From: Nitriliruptoraceae bacterium
GTDB taxonomy: Bacteria; Actinomycetota; Nitriliruptoria; Nitriliruptorales; Nitriliruptoraceae
Direction of reading: 5' to 3'
Assembly (NCBI GenBank): GCA_007118045.1
Contig: SKTG01000304.1
Coordinates: 1 to 6,414, forward strand
DNA length: 6,414 nt
Shown here: positions 1-4,946 of the stretch, piece after piece
Position numbering within the stretch: the stretch's first letter is position 1
How the letters are laid out: every line of letters begins with the position of its first letter
Position numbers and translations under genes: made by a program
The notes under the pieces: generated by a model
The model's input: only the letters and a program-made list of their open reading frames with translations
Told to the model about the DNA's origin: nothing
Database searches by the model: none

Positions 1-150
1 AGGTCGCGCCCGCCCCGGGGACCACCCGCCGTCCCGGACGCACGTCGGGCGGGCCCGGTCGGCTCGCCCGACCGCTCGGGCCTCGACCGGTCACGCCGCC
101 GTTCCGACCGACGCCGGGCGGCCGTCCAACCGGGGCTATCGTGAGCCCCC
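1..150. other. Non-coding region upstream of rnhB
   Basis: No reading frame here looks like a real protein, and no RNA gene is recognisable. The stretch is extremely GC-rich. It contains an imperfect hairpin at 53-81: outer arms GCCCG (53-57) and CGGGC (77-81), inner arms GTCGG (58-62) and CCGAC (68-72), with a 5-nt loop. It has no T-run on either side, so a terminator role for a gene beyond the left edge is only a guess. The right end holds the -10-like element described separately for rnhB. Confidence 0.5.
137..142 (+). promoter_or_regulatory. Putative -10 element for a leaderless rnhB transcript
   Basis: The hexamer TATCGT fits the actinobacterial -10 pattern TANNNT. It ends 8 nt before the rnhB ATG, which would put transcription initiation at or very near the start codon. 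No Shine-Dalgarno sequence lies before that ATG, which agrees with a leaderless mRNA, a common arrangement in Actinobacteria. No convincing -35 hexamer lies 16-19 nt upstream, so this rests on one short motif plus its spacing. Confidence 0.35.
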
Positions 151-792
151 ATGCCGATCGTCCGCCGCCCGACACCCGTGCCCGGCCTGGCCCGTGAACG
201 TCACTGGTGGTCGGCCGGTGCCGTCGTCGCGGGCGTCGACGAGGTGGGACGTGGCGCCTGGGCGGGGCCGGTGACCTACGCGGCGGTCGTGCTCCCGACC
301 GAACGGCGGTTGTACAAGCTGCGGGACTCGAAGCTGTTGCGTCCCGACGAGCGGACCCACCTCGCCCGCCGGATCCGCGACGCGGCCGCCGTCGGTGTCG
401 GTCAGGCCGGCAACGCCGAGATCGACCGGCTCGGCATGAGCGTGGCGATGCGGCTGGCGGCCCGGCGCGCCGTCCGCGCCCTGCCGGTGCGACCGGACGT
501 GCTGCTGCTCGACGGCAACTGGGACTTCCTCGCCGGTTTCGAGGCACACCGCGAGCCGATCGTGGGTGGCGACCGCGTCAGCGCTTCGGTCGCCGCGGCG
601 TCGATCGTGGCGAAGGTGGCCCGCGACGAACGGATGGTCGAGGCCGATCCCAGCCACCCCGACTACGCGTTCGCGTCCAACAAGGGTTACCCCACGCCCG
701 CGCACCTCGACGCCCTCGACCGGGTGGGGCCCTGCGTGCTGCACCGCCACTCGTGGTCGCCGATCGCGCGCCTGACGGCGCTGATCCGCTGA
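151..792 (+). CDS. rnhB: Ribonuclease HII
   Basis: 213 aa. RNase HII cuts the RNA strand of RNA-DNA hybrids and incises DNA at single embedded ribonucleotides, starting ribonucleotide excision repair in the cytoplasm. The family signature GVDEVGRGAWAGPV (28-41) carries acidic catalytic residues D30 and E31. DSK follows at 59-61. The remaining metal-binding acids are D121 (in LLLDGNW) and D141 (in GGDR), matching E. coli D108 and D126. AAASIVAKVARD (148-159), NKGYPTPAH (167-175) and HRHSW (198-202) complete the usual motifs, so the enzyme looks intact and of normal length. The ATG at 151 leaves about 27 residues before the first motif; it has no Shine-Dalgarno but has a TANNNT box 8 nt upstream. 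The gene is convergent with lepB (13 bp between stops), whereas in many actinobacteria rnhB follows lepB on the same strand. Confidence 0.96.
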   Translation: MPIVRRPTPVPGLARERHWWSAGAVVAGVDEVGRGAWAGPVTYAAVVLPTERRLYKLRDSKLLRPDERTHLARRIRDAAAVGVGQAGNAEIDRLGMSVAMRLAARRAVRALPVRPDVLLLDGNWDFLAGFEAHREPIVGGDRVSASVAAASIVAKVARDERMVEADPSHPDYAFASNKGYPTPAHLDALDRVGPCVLHRHSWSPIARLTALIR

Positions 793-805
793 GGGAGCAA
801 GCGAC

Positions 806-1855
806 CTAGCGGCCCTCCTCGGCGTCGCCGACGGCGGCGCCGTCGGCGGGTGGGACCTCGTGCTCCACGCCGCCCAACGAGCCGACGTTGTCGGGCGGCC
901 AGATGACCGCCGCCGAGCGTCCGACCACGGCATCGACGGGGACGAATCCCAGCGATCGGCGCGAGTCCGAGGAGTTCGGCCGGTTGTCCCCGAGGAAGAA
1001 GAGCGTGCCGTCGGGCACGGTCACGGGCCCGAACTCCGAGGGATCCTCGAAACTGACGTACGGCTCGTCGAGGGGTTCGTCGTTGACGAACACCTGCCCG
1101 TCCTCGTCGACGAACACCTCGTCCCCGGGCAGACCGATGACGCGCTTGACGAAGTCACGAGCGCTCGCCGGCACCACACCGAGGAACTGGCCCACCCCTC
1201 GAACCGCCCGTTCCGGCAGCGTGGCGTCCGGGTCGACCTCGCCGAGGTCCTCGCCCTCGAACACCACGATCTCGCCCCGTTGCGGGTCGCGGAACAGGTA
1301 GGTGATCTTCTCGACCGCCATGCGATCGTTGACCTGGAGGGTCTCCTCCATCGAGCTCGAGGGGATGTAGAACACCTGGACGACGAAGGTCCGGAGCAGG
1401 AACGCGAGCACGAAGGCCACGAGCAGCAGGACCGGCAGTTCCTTGAGGAACGAGCTACCGGACGAGCGCTCGCCCTTGCCCTGGCCCGAACCTCGGCCGG
1501 CCGCCACGTCTCGCTGCTCGCCACCCGCGGCCGCGCCGGTCTCCGCTCCGGGTTCCGCGCTGTCCGGCTGCGGCGAGCCCTCCCCCACCGCGCCGGGATC
1601 CGCCCCGGTGGCCTCCGGCCCGGGAGCGCCCGCGGGCCCGGGCTCGTCCGAGGTCGGGGACGGCTGCCTCGGCGCCTCCGTGCCACCCCGGTCCGGCTCA
1701 CCGTTCGGCGGGTCGCCACCGGCGCTCTCGGGCCCCGCACCCGTGCGCTCGAGGGGATCGTGCACAGCGTCGGACCGACCACCGTCGTGCTCGACGGGCC
1801 GTGGAGCCTCGGCGGAGGGCGCGTCCGGAACGTCCCGGTCGGAGCGATCTGGCAT
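806..1855 (-). CDS. lepB: Type I signal peptidase with long disordered N-terminal extension
   Basis: 349 aa. This membrane serine protease cleaves signal peptides from exported pre-proteins on the outer face of the cytoplasmic membrane. Residues 1-136 are low-complexity, rich in Pro, Gly, Glu, Asp and Ala, and very probably disordered in the cytoplasm. One membrane segment spans about 140-163. Box B follows, IPSSSMEETL (164-173), with catalytic Ser168 just before Met169. RGEIVVF (193-199) matches box C, DFVKRVIGLPGDEV (234-247) gives catalytic Lys237, and GDNRPNSSDSR (289-299) is box E. The tail after about 320 is acidic. The ATG at 1855 has AGGGTGG 6 nt upstream, a fair Shine-Dalgarno that also reads as a TANNNT -10 (TAGGGT). 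rplS ends 59 bp upstream, so cotranscription is likely. The extension makes the protein longer than minimal signal peptidases. Function is clear; only the N-terminal start could be argued. Confidence 0.95.
   Translation of the reverse strand: MPDRSDRDVPDAPSAEAPRPVEHDGGRSDAVHDPLERTGAGPESAGGDPPNGEPDRGGTEAPRQPSPTSDEPGPAGAPGPEATGADPGAVGEGSPQPDSAEPGAETGAAAGGEQRDVAAGRGSGQGKGERSSGSSFLKELPVLLLVAFVLAFLLRTFVVQVFYIPSSSMEETLQVNDRMAVEKITYLFRDPQRGEIVVFEGEDLGEVDPDATLPERAVRGVGQFLGVVPASARDFVKRVIGLPGDEVFVDEDGQVFVNDEPLDEPYVSFEDPSEFGPVTVPDGTLFFLGDNRPNSSDSRRSLGFVPVDAVVGRSAAVIWPPDNVGSLGGVEHEVPPADGAAVGDAEEGR
827..847. terminator. GC-rich inverted repeat at the rnhB/lepB convergence, possible bidirectional terminator
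   Basis: A near-perfect 21-nt palindrome: arms GCCGACGGCG (827-836) and CGCCGTCGGC (838-847) around one central G. As RNA it can fold with at least 8 GC-rich pairs and a 5-nt loop on either strand. It starts 34 nt after the rnhB stop and lies inside the last codons of lepB, which also encode the PADGAAVGDA tail. There is no T-run on either side, so it is not a canonical intrinsic terminator. The location between convergent genes is the main support; the repeat could also be a by-product of Ala/Asp/Gly codons. Confidence 0.3.
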
Positions 1856-1914
1856 CGTGGACCACCCTACAAGCGGCCGACGCCGCGACCGTCACCCGGG
1901 ACGTGATCAGCCCG

Positions 1915-2268
1915 TCAGCGCGCGGGTTCGCGCTTCTCCTTGATGCGCGCCTTCTTGCCGACGCGGTCACGGAGGTAGTACAGCTTCGCCCGGCGCACCT
2001 TGCCGCGACGGGTGACCTCGATCGAGTCGATCACGGGGCTGTGCAGCGGGAAGGTGCGCTCCACACCGACCCCGAAGCTGACCTTGCGCACCGTGAAGGT
2101 CTCGCGCAGTCCACCGCCCTTGCGGCCGATCACGACGCCCTCGAAGACCTGGATGCGCGAACGCGTGCCCTCGACGACCTTGACGTTGACCTTGACGGTG
2201 TCGCCGGGCCAGAACTCCGGGATGTCGTCGCGCAGGTGCGCCTTCTCGACGACGTCGACCTTGTTCAT
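1915..2268 (-). CDS. rplS: 50S ribosomal protein bL19
   Basis: 117 aa, close to the usual length of about 115. bL19 is a large-subunit protein near the 30S-50S interface. The whole family pattern is present: FWPGDTVKVNVKVVEG (19-34), RIQVFEGVVIGRKGGG (38-53), TFTVRKVSFGVGVERTFPLH (58-77), SPVIDSIEVTRRGKVRRAKL (77-96) and YYLRDRVGKKARIKE (97-111). The ATG at 2268 is chosen because family homology begins there and GAGAGG lies 7 nt upstream. The frame stays open upstream to a GTG at 2490, but that stretch is Pro/Arg-rich and unlike any L19. The gene is separated from trmD by 451 bp holding its own promoter and leader, and it is followed by lepB after 59 bp. Confidence 0.97.
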   Translation of the reverse strand: MNKVDVVEKAHLRDDIPEFWPGDTVKVNVKVVEGTRSRIQVFEGVVIGRKGGGLRETFTVRKVSFGVGVERTFPLHSPVIDSIEVTRRGKVRRAKLYYLRDRVGKKARIKEKREPAR

Positions 2269-2315
2269 GCGGGTGCCTCTCGGTGAGCGCGGACGGACGG
2301 GCGCGGGGCGGGATC

Positions 2316-2341
2316 GCGGCGGAGGGAGCTGCCCACGCCGC
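2316..2341 (-). other. Hairpin in the rplS leader nearest the start codon
   Basis: Outer arms of 6 bp (2316-2321 with 2336-2341) and inner arms of 3 bp (2324-2326 with 2332-2334) close a 5-nt loop, with a small asymmetric internal loop. This is the most start-proximal structure in the leader. No T-run follows, so an attenuator of the intrinsic type is not supported. Confidence 0.35.
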
Positions 2342-2429
2342 CCGGGGTCCGGGTGCGGTGGTTGACGACACGGCCGGGCCGGACGCTGCTCGGTGGCCGC
2401 CGGGTGGGTCTCGGTCGAGGCTTCACGTC

Positions 2430-2454
2430 CCGGTCCGACGTGTCGTCGATCCGG
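2430..2454 (-). other. Strong hairpin in the middle of the rplS leader
   Basis: A 25-nt element with CCGG outer arms at 2430-2433 and 2451-2454, an A-A mismatch on the transcript, and an inner six-pair stem (one G-U) closing a 3-nt loop ACA. It is the most regular inverted repeat in the intergenic region. Confidence 0.4.
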
Positions 2455-2596
2455 TCCAGGGCCCTCTTCAACCGACGTCCGGTGCGACACCCCGGTCCGG
2501 TACCTCCGAGCGGGGGGCGTTCCCCGTGGGACCGTCCCGTGCGGAACCGGATGCCGGGCGCAGGGAGCTACGACCCACCCGTACCGTGGAGCGCGG

Positions 2597-2626
2597 AGGG
2601 TACGACCTCGCGGCCACGCCGGTCAA
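2597..2626 (-). promoter_or_regulatory. Promoter of the rplS(-lepB) transcript
   Basis: On the minus strand TTGACC (2621-2626) and TACCCT (2597-2602) are separated by 18 nt. This fits the housekeeping sigma pattern of Actinobacteria (TTGACN, 17-19 nt, TANNNT) and is the best promoter in the window. Initiation is expected near 2590. It starts 94 bp after the trmD stop, implying that rplS and lepB can be expressed independently of the rpsP-trmD genes. An inverted repeat, CCGGT-2 nt-ACCGG (2619-2630), overlaps the -35 box and could be an operator or chance. Confidence 0.6.
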
Positions 2627-2719
2627 CCGGGCGAGCGGATCGCACGCGTCGCGGACGGCTCCGCGGGCCCGGCCACCCCGGGCTCACGCGTGACCGTCCC
2701 GATCACCGTCCGATCCGGC
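2627..2719 (-). other. Region downstream of trmD with small hairpin and palindrome
   Basis: Ninety-three bases between the trmD stop and the rplS promoter. A perfect 10-nt palindrome TCACGCGTGA lies at 2684-2693, about 98 nt upstream of the predicted rplS transcription start. A short hairpin (CGCGG 2650-2654, loop 6 nt, CCGCG 2661-2665) lies 55 nt after the trmD stop and could help end the upstream transcript, but has no T-run. No gene is seen. Confidence 0.35.
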
Positions 2720-3475
2720 TCACGTCCGCTCGTCCGGGCCGAGCAGGTCCGGTCGTCGCTGCCGGGTCAACGTCGCGGCCCGCTCGCTCCGCCACCGCTC
2801 GACCGCGGCGTGGTCACCCGAGGTGAGCACCTCCGGGACGCCACGCCCCCGGATCGTGGCGGGCCGGGTGTACTGCGGGTACTCGAGCTGCCCCGACGAG
2901 AACGATTCGTCGTCCGGCGACGCGGCGTTGCCGACCACCCCGGGCACGAGCCGTGTGACGGCCTCGATCACCGCGGCGGCGGCCACCTCACCCCCGAACA
3001 GGACGTAGTCGCCGATCGAGACCTCGTCGGTGGCGGCCAGCTCATGGACCCGTTCGTCGATGCCCTCGTAGCGTCCGCACAGCAACACGAGCCGGGGTTC
3101 CGCGGCGAGCTCCGTGGCCAACGCCTGCGTCAGCGGTCGCCCACGGGGGGTCAGCAGCACGGTGCGGGGACGTTCGCCCCCGGCCACGTGGTGCGCCTCC
3201 GCGGGGGGCTCATGGACGTGACCGACGGTGGACCCCGCCGGCAGGTCGTTCCACACCGATTCGCATGCGGCGATCCAGACGTCCGCGCGCATCAGCATGC
3301 CGGCACCGCCCCCGTACGGGGCCGCGTCGACGCTGCGGTGCCGGTCGGTGGTCCAGTCGCGGAGGTCGTGCAGCCGGACGTCGAGGGTGCCCTCACGCCT
3401 GGCCCGACCCAACAACGAGGTGGTCAGGGGGCCGGCGAACCAGCCCGGGAAGATCGTGAGCACGTCGATCCTCAC
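2720..3475 (-). CDS. trmD: tRNA (guanine37-N1)-methyltransferase
   Basis: 251 aa from a GTG start. TrmD uses S-adenosylmethionine to make m1G37 next to the anticodon, preventing +1 frameshifting. RIDVLTIFPGWF (2-13) is the typical N-terminus; APYGGGAGM (52-60) is the conserved glycine loop. The SPOUT trefoil knot shows LLCGRYEGIDERV (131-143) and SIGDYVLFGGE (153-163). R175 matches the catalytic Arg154 of H. influenzae TrmD. The C-terminal part has the usual EYPQYTRP (198-205) and GVPEVLTSGDH (212-222). In my by-eye alignment the general-base Asp169 falls on Glu190 in SPDDESF, with Asp189 next to it. The frame is open further upstream, but homology begins at the GTG, whose bases form a GTGA overlap with the rimM stop, so translation is probably coupled. 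There is no clear Shine-Dalgarno. Confidence 0.96.
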   Translation of the reverse strand: MRIDVLTIFPGWFAGPLTTSLLGRARREGTLDVRLHDLRDWTTDRHRSVDAAPYGGGAGMLMRADVWIAACESVWNDLPAGSTVGHVHEPPAEAHHVAGGERPRTVLLTPRGRPLTQALATELAAEPRLVLLCGRYEGIDERVHELAATDEVSIGDYVLFGGEVAAAAVIEAVTRLVPGVVGNAASPDDESFSSGQLEYPQYTRPATIRGRGVPEVLTSGDHAAVERWRSERAATLTRQRRPDLLGPDERT

Positions 3476-4065
3476 GACGAACCGGGCCCGTCCACGCCGT
3501 CCGTGTCGGTGCCGTTCGGGTCGGCCTCCCGGACCTCGTCCGCCTCGCCGTGGACCAGGCCCTCCGGTGCGGCGATCACCCGCAGCAGAAGGCCCTCGGT
3601 GTCCTCCTCGACCTCGACGTACTCGTCGACGGCGGGCAGGAGCCAACTCGAGCCGTCCTCGCGTCGGACCTCCAGCAGGTCGTAGCCCGCGGCCGCCGGC
3701 AGCTCGATCCAGGCCGTGACCTCGCCCAGTGGCCGGTCTGCCTCGTCGCGCACCAGCGCTCCGACCAGCTCGTGCACGAAGAAGGTCTCGGACCCCTCGT
3801 GGTCCACCGGCTCGGCTCGGACCTCGCGACCCCGCAGCCGCTCCGCCGAGGTGCGGTCGCCCACCTCCTCGAAGCGGACGAGCAGCCGGCCCTGGTGCGG
3901 CCGGCTACCGGTCACGGTCATCGCCTCGGCACCGACCCACACCACGGTCCCGGCCGCGAACCGGTCGGGCACGTCCGTGAGGCTGATCACCGCGACCTCG
4001 CCGACGAGCCCGTGCGGCTTGACGATGCGGCCGATGATGACCGTCGTCGCGTCGGGATCGCTCAT
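3472..4065 (-). CDS. rimM: 16S rRNA processing protein RimM
   Basis: 197 aa. RimM is a 30S assembly factor that binds uS19 and helps mature the 3' domain of 16S rRNA. The N-terminal domain begins with VIIGRIVKPHGLVGEV (9-24). The linker and PRC-barrel follow: FFVHELVGALV (95-105), PLGEVTAWIELPAAAGYDLLEV (112-133), WLLPAVDEYVEVE (141-153) and RVIAAPEGL (162-170). Residues after 170 form an acidic Gly/Asp-rich tail likely to be disordered. I chose the ATG at 4065 because GGAGG lies 5 nt upstream and homology starts a few residues later; the in-frame ATG at 4101 has no Shine-Dalgarno. Its TGA overlaps the trmD GTG. khpA ends 100 bp upstream. The pairing of rimM with trmD and rpsP is conserved across bacteria. 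Confidence 0.95.
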   Translation of the reverse strand: MSDPDATTVIIGRIVKPHGLVGEVAVISLTDVPDRFAAGTVVWVGAEAMTVTGSRPHQGRLLVRFEEVGDRTSAERLRGREVRAEPVDHEGSETFFVHELVGALVRDEADRPLGEVTAWIELPAAAGYDLLEVRREDGSSWLLPAVDEYVEVEEDTEGLLLRVIAAPEGLVHGEADEVREADPNGTDTDGVDGPGSS

Positions 4066-4119
4066 CAGGCCCTCCACCCCGGAGCACCGGGCCGTGAGCA
4101 TCCAACGTGAGCGCCGGCG

Positions 4120-4147
4120 GGGCCGGTGTCGATCGGGTGTCCGGCCC
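4120..4147 (-). other. Intercistronic hairpin between khpA and rimM
   Basis: Perfect 7-bp GC arms (4120-4126 GGGCCGG and 4141-4147 CCGGCCC on the plus strand) enclose a 14-nt loop. It lies 18 nt after the khpA stop and about 55 nt before the rimM start. With no T-run it is more likely an mRNA stability or processing element than a terminator. No TANNNT box was found in the 100-bp spacer, so rimM-trmD is probably read from upstream. Confidence 0.35.
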
Positions 4148-4165
4148 GACCCCGCGGATCGGTGA

Positions 4166-4402
4166 TCAGTCGACGATCTCCACGGTCACGTTCTCGTCGT
4201 CGAGGGATCCCGCCGCCTTGACCAGCGTGCGCAGCGCCTTCGCGGTGCGGCCCCGCTTGCCGATGACCTTGCCGAGATCCTCGTCGTGGACGTGCAGCTC
4301 GAGGACGGTCTCGCGGTCGTCCTCGTCGACCTCGATGCGCACGTCGTCGGGGTGGTCGACCAGCTGCTGGGCCACGAAGGCCAGGACGTCCTCGGACCTC
4401 AC
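4166..4402 (-). CDS. khpA: KH-domain RNA-binding protein KhpA
   Basis: 78 aa, the usual size of this family (about 75-80). It is essentially a single KH domain. The nucleic-acid-binding loop is GKRG (48-51) within LGKVIGKRGRTAKALRTLV (43-61), flanked by the expected beta strands (RIEVDED, VLELHVH, VTVEIVD). In other bacteria KhpA pairs with KhpB/Jag and binds RNA, with effects on cell division and envelope; a role here is inferred from family only. It was formerly annotated as YlqC or a conserved hypothetical next to rpsP. It starts with GTG at 4402, which overlaps the rpsP TGA as GTGA. GGAGG lies 7 nt upstream, inside the end of rpsP, so this start is well supported. The protein is strongly acidic around residues 17-31. 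Confidence 0.94.
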   Translation of the reverse strand: MRSEDVLAFVAQQLVDHPDDVRIEVDEDDRETVLELHVHDEDLGKVIGKRGRTAKALRTLVKAAGSLDDENVTVEIVD

Positions 4403-4746
4403 GCCTGGCCCTCCGCCTCGGCGGCCTTCGCCTTGGCCTTCTTGGAGAGCTTCTCCTTGGCCTCCGGCCGCTCGCGCTTGGGCTTGTCACCCGGCTTGAA
4501 CGTCTCCCAGACCCCGGTGATGCGCAGCAGCTTCTCGACCGCCTCGGTCGGCTGGGCACCGTGGTTGAGCCAGTGCAGCGCGCGCTCCTCGTCGATCTGG
4601 ATCGTCGAGGGCTCGTGCAACGGGTGGTAGTCGCCGAGGATCTCGATGAACCGACCGTCCCTCGGGGAACGCGAGTCGGCGGCGACGATGCGGTAGTGCG
4701 GACGCTTGACGGCGCCCTCGCGGCGCAGGCGGAGCTTGACGGCCAT
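4399..4746 (-). CDS. rpsP: 30S ribosomal protein bS16
   Basis: 115 aa. bS16 is a small-subunit protein needed for 30S assembly. The conserved core covers residues 1-85: MAVKLRLRREGAVKRPHYRI (1-20), VAADSRSPRDGRFIEILGDY (21-40), HPL (41-43), and ALHWLNHGAQPTEAVEKLL (56-74). After about 85 comes a Lys/Glu/Ala-rich tail, making it longer than the 82-residue E. coli protein; tails of this kind are common in actinobacterial S16. The ATG at 4746 has GAGG 7 nt upstream. The stop overlaps the khpA start by 4 nt. ffh ends 200 bp upstream, and a candidate -10 at 4908-4913 lies in that gap. Confidence 0.97.
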   Translation of the reverse strand: MAVKLRLRREGAVKRPHYRIVAADSRSPRDGRFIEILGDYHPLHEPSTIQIDEERALHWLNHGAQPTEAVEKLLRITGVWETFKPGDKPKRERPEAKEKLSKKAKAKAAEAEGQA

Positions 4747-4946
4747 GGCGGAACCTCGGTTCGGGGCGGGCGCTCGTGCGCACCGCCGTGGAGACGATCC
4801 GTACCTGCACGGCCGCGCACGGTGGATGGGCGTGGCGACGGTGGGGCGGGGATCGGTCGGGACGTGTCACGACGCAGGGAGACGAGCTCCGAACGGCGTG
4901 GCCACAGAGCCTATCGCACTCGCGCCGTCACGCGGGCGGCCGCGGT
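4747..4946 (-). promoter_or_regulatory. ffh-rpsP intergenic region with possible rpsP -10 box
   Basis: TAGGCT on the minus strand (4908-4913) is a good TANNNT -10, 34 nt after the ffh stop; transcription would start near 4900, giving a leader of about 155 nt before rpsP. No TTGACN-like -35 lies at the right distance: a GTGACG sits only 12 nt away. A 5-bp GC hairpin with a 4-nt loop (4931-4944) begins 2 nt after the ffh TGA and may mark the end of ffh, but lacks a T-run. No small gene is seen in the 200 bp. Confidence 0.4.

Larger units (their letters stand above)
2269..2590 (-). promoter_or_regulatory. Long structured 5' leader of rplS
   Basis: If the promoter at 2597-2626 is used, the rplS mRNA has a leader of about 320 nt with no credible coding. 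Several hairpins can be drawn. At 2519-2547, outer GTTCC/GGAAC arms enclose an inner GGGAC/GTCCC. At 2430-2454 there is a 10-pair stem with one A-A mismatch and a 3-nt loop: outer CCGG/CCGG, inner TCGACG/CGTCGG. At 2316-2341, GCGGCG/CGCCGC encloses GGG/CCC. The last ends 47 nt before the ATG, with the Shine-Dalgarno GAGAGG unpaired downstream. Leaders that bind their own product are known for several ribosomal-protein genes, including L19 in some phyla; I cannot match this one to a known class, and GC-rich DNA forms hairpins easily. Confidence 0.4.

Noticed and set aside
136..933. Long minus-strand open frame across rnhB
   Set aside because: It is the shadow of rnhB, with no protein-like motif; the plus-strand frame has all RNase HII catalytic motifs.
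2362..2390. Plus-strand TTGACG at 2362-2367 as an antisense promoter
   Set aside because: No TANNNT at 16-19 nt downstream (GCTGCT instead) and no gene to serve.
2265..2471. 68-codon minus-strand frame starting at TTG and ending in an ATGA overlap with the rplS start, like a leader peptide gene
   Set aside because: No Shine-Dalgarno, TTG start, and after the first 18 residues only Arg/Pro/Ser-rich sequence typical of random translation of GC-rich DNA. The start-stop overlap may be chance.
2269..2490. In-frame N-terminal extension of rplS from a GTG at 2490
   Set aside because: bL19 homology begins exactly at the ATG at 2268, which has a Shine-Dalgarno 7 nt upstream; the extra residues are Pro/Arg-rich and outside the family length.
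2323..2569. Eight-base repeat AGGGAGCT present at 2323-2330 and 2562-2569, at both ends of the rplS leader
   Set aside because: An 8-mer repeated once in about 320 biased bases is expected by chance; there is no further matching sequence around it.
2393..3685. Plus-strand open frame of 430 codons across the trmD region
   Set aside because: Low-complexity Arg/Gly/Pro/His translation antisense to trmD and part of the intergenic region; high GC keeps such frames open.
4066..4101. Upstream ATG at 4101 as the rimM start
   Set aside because: No Shine-Dalgarno before it, while the ATG at 4065 has GGAGG at 5 nt and leads directly into the conserved RimM N-terminus.
4867..4875. CGTG/CACG inverted repeat in the rpsP upstream region as an operator
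   Set aside because: Only four-base arms around one base; too short to separate from chance in this composition.
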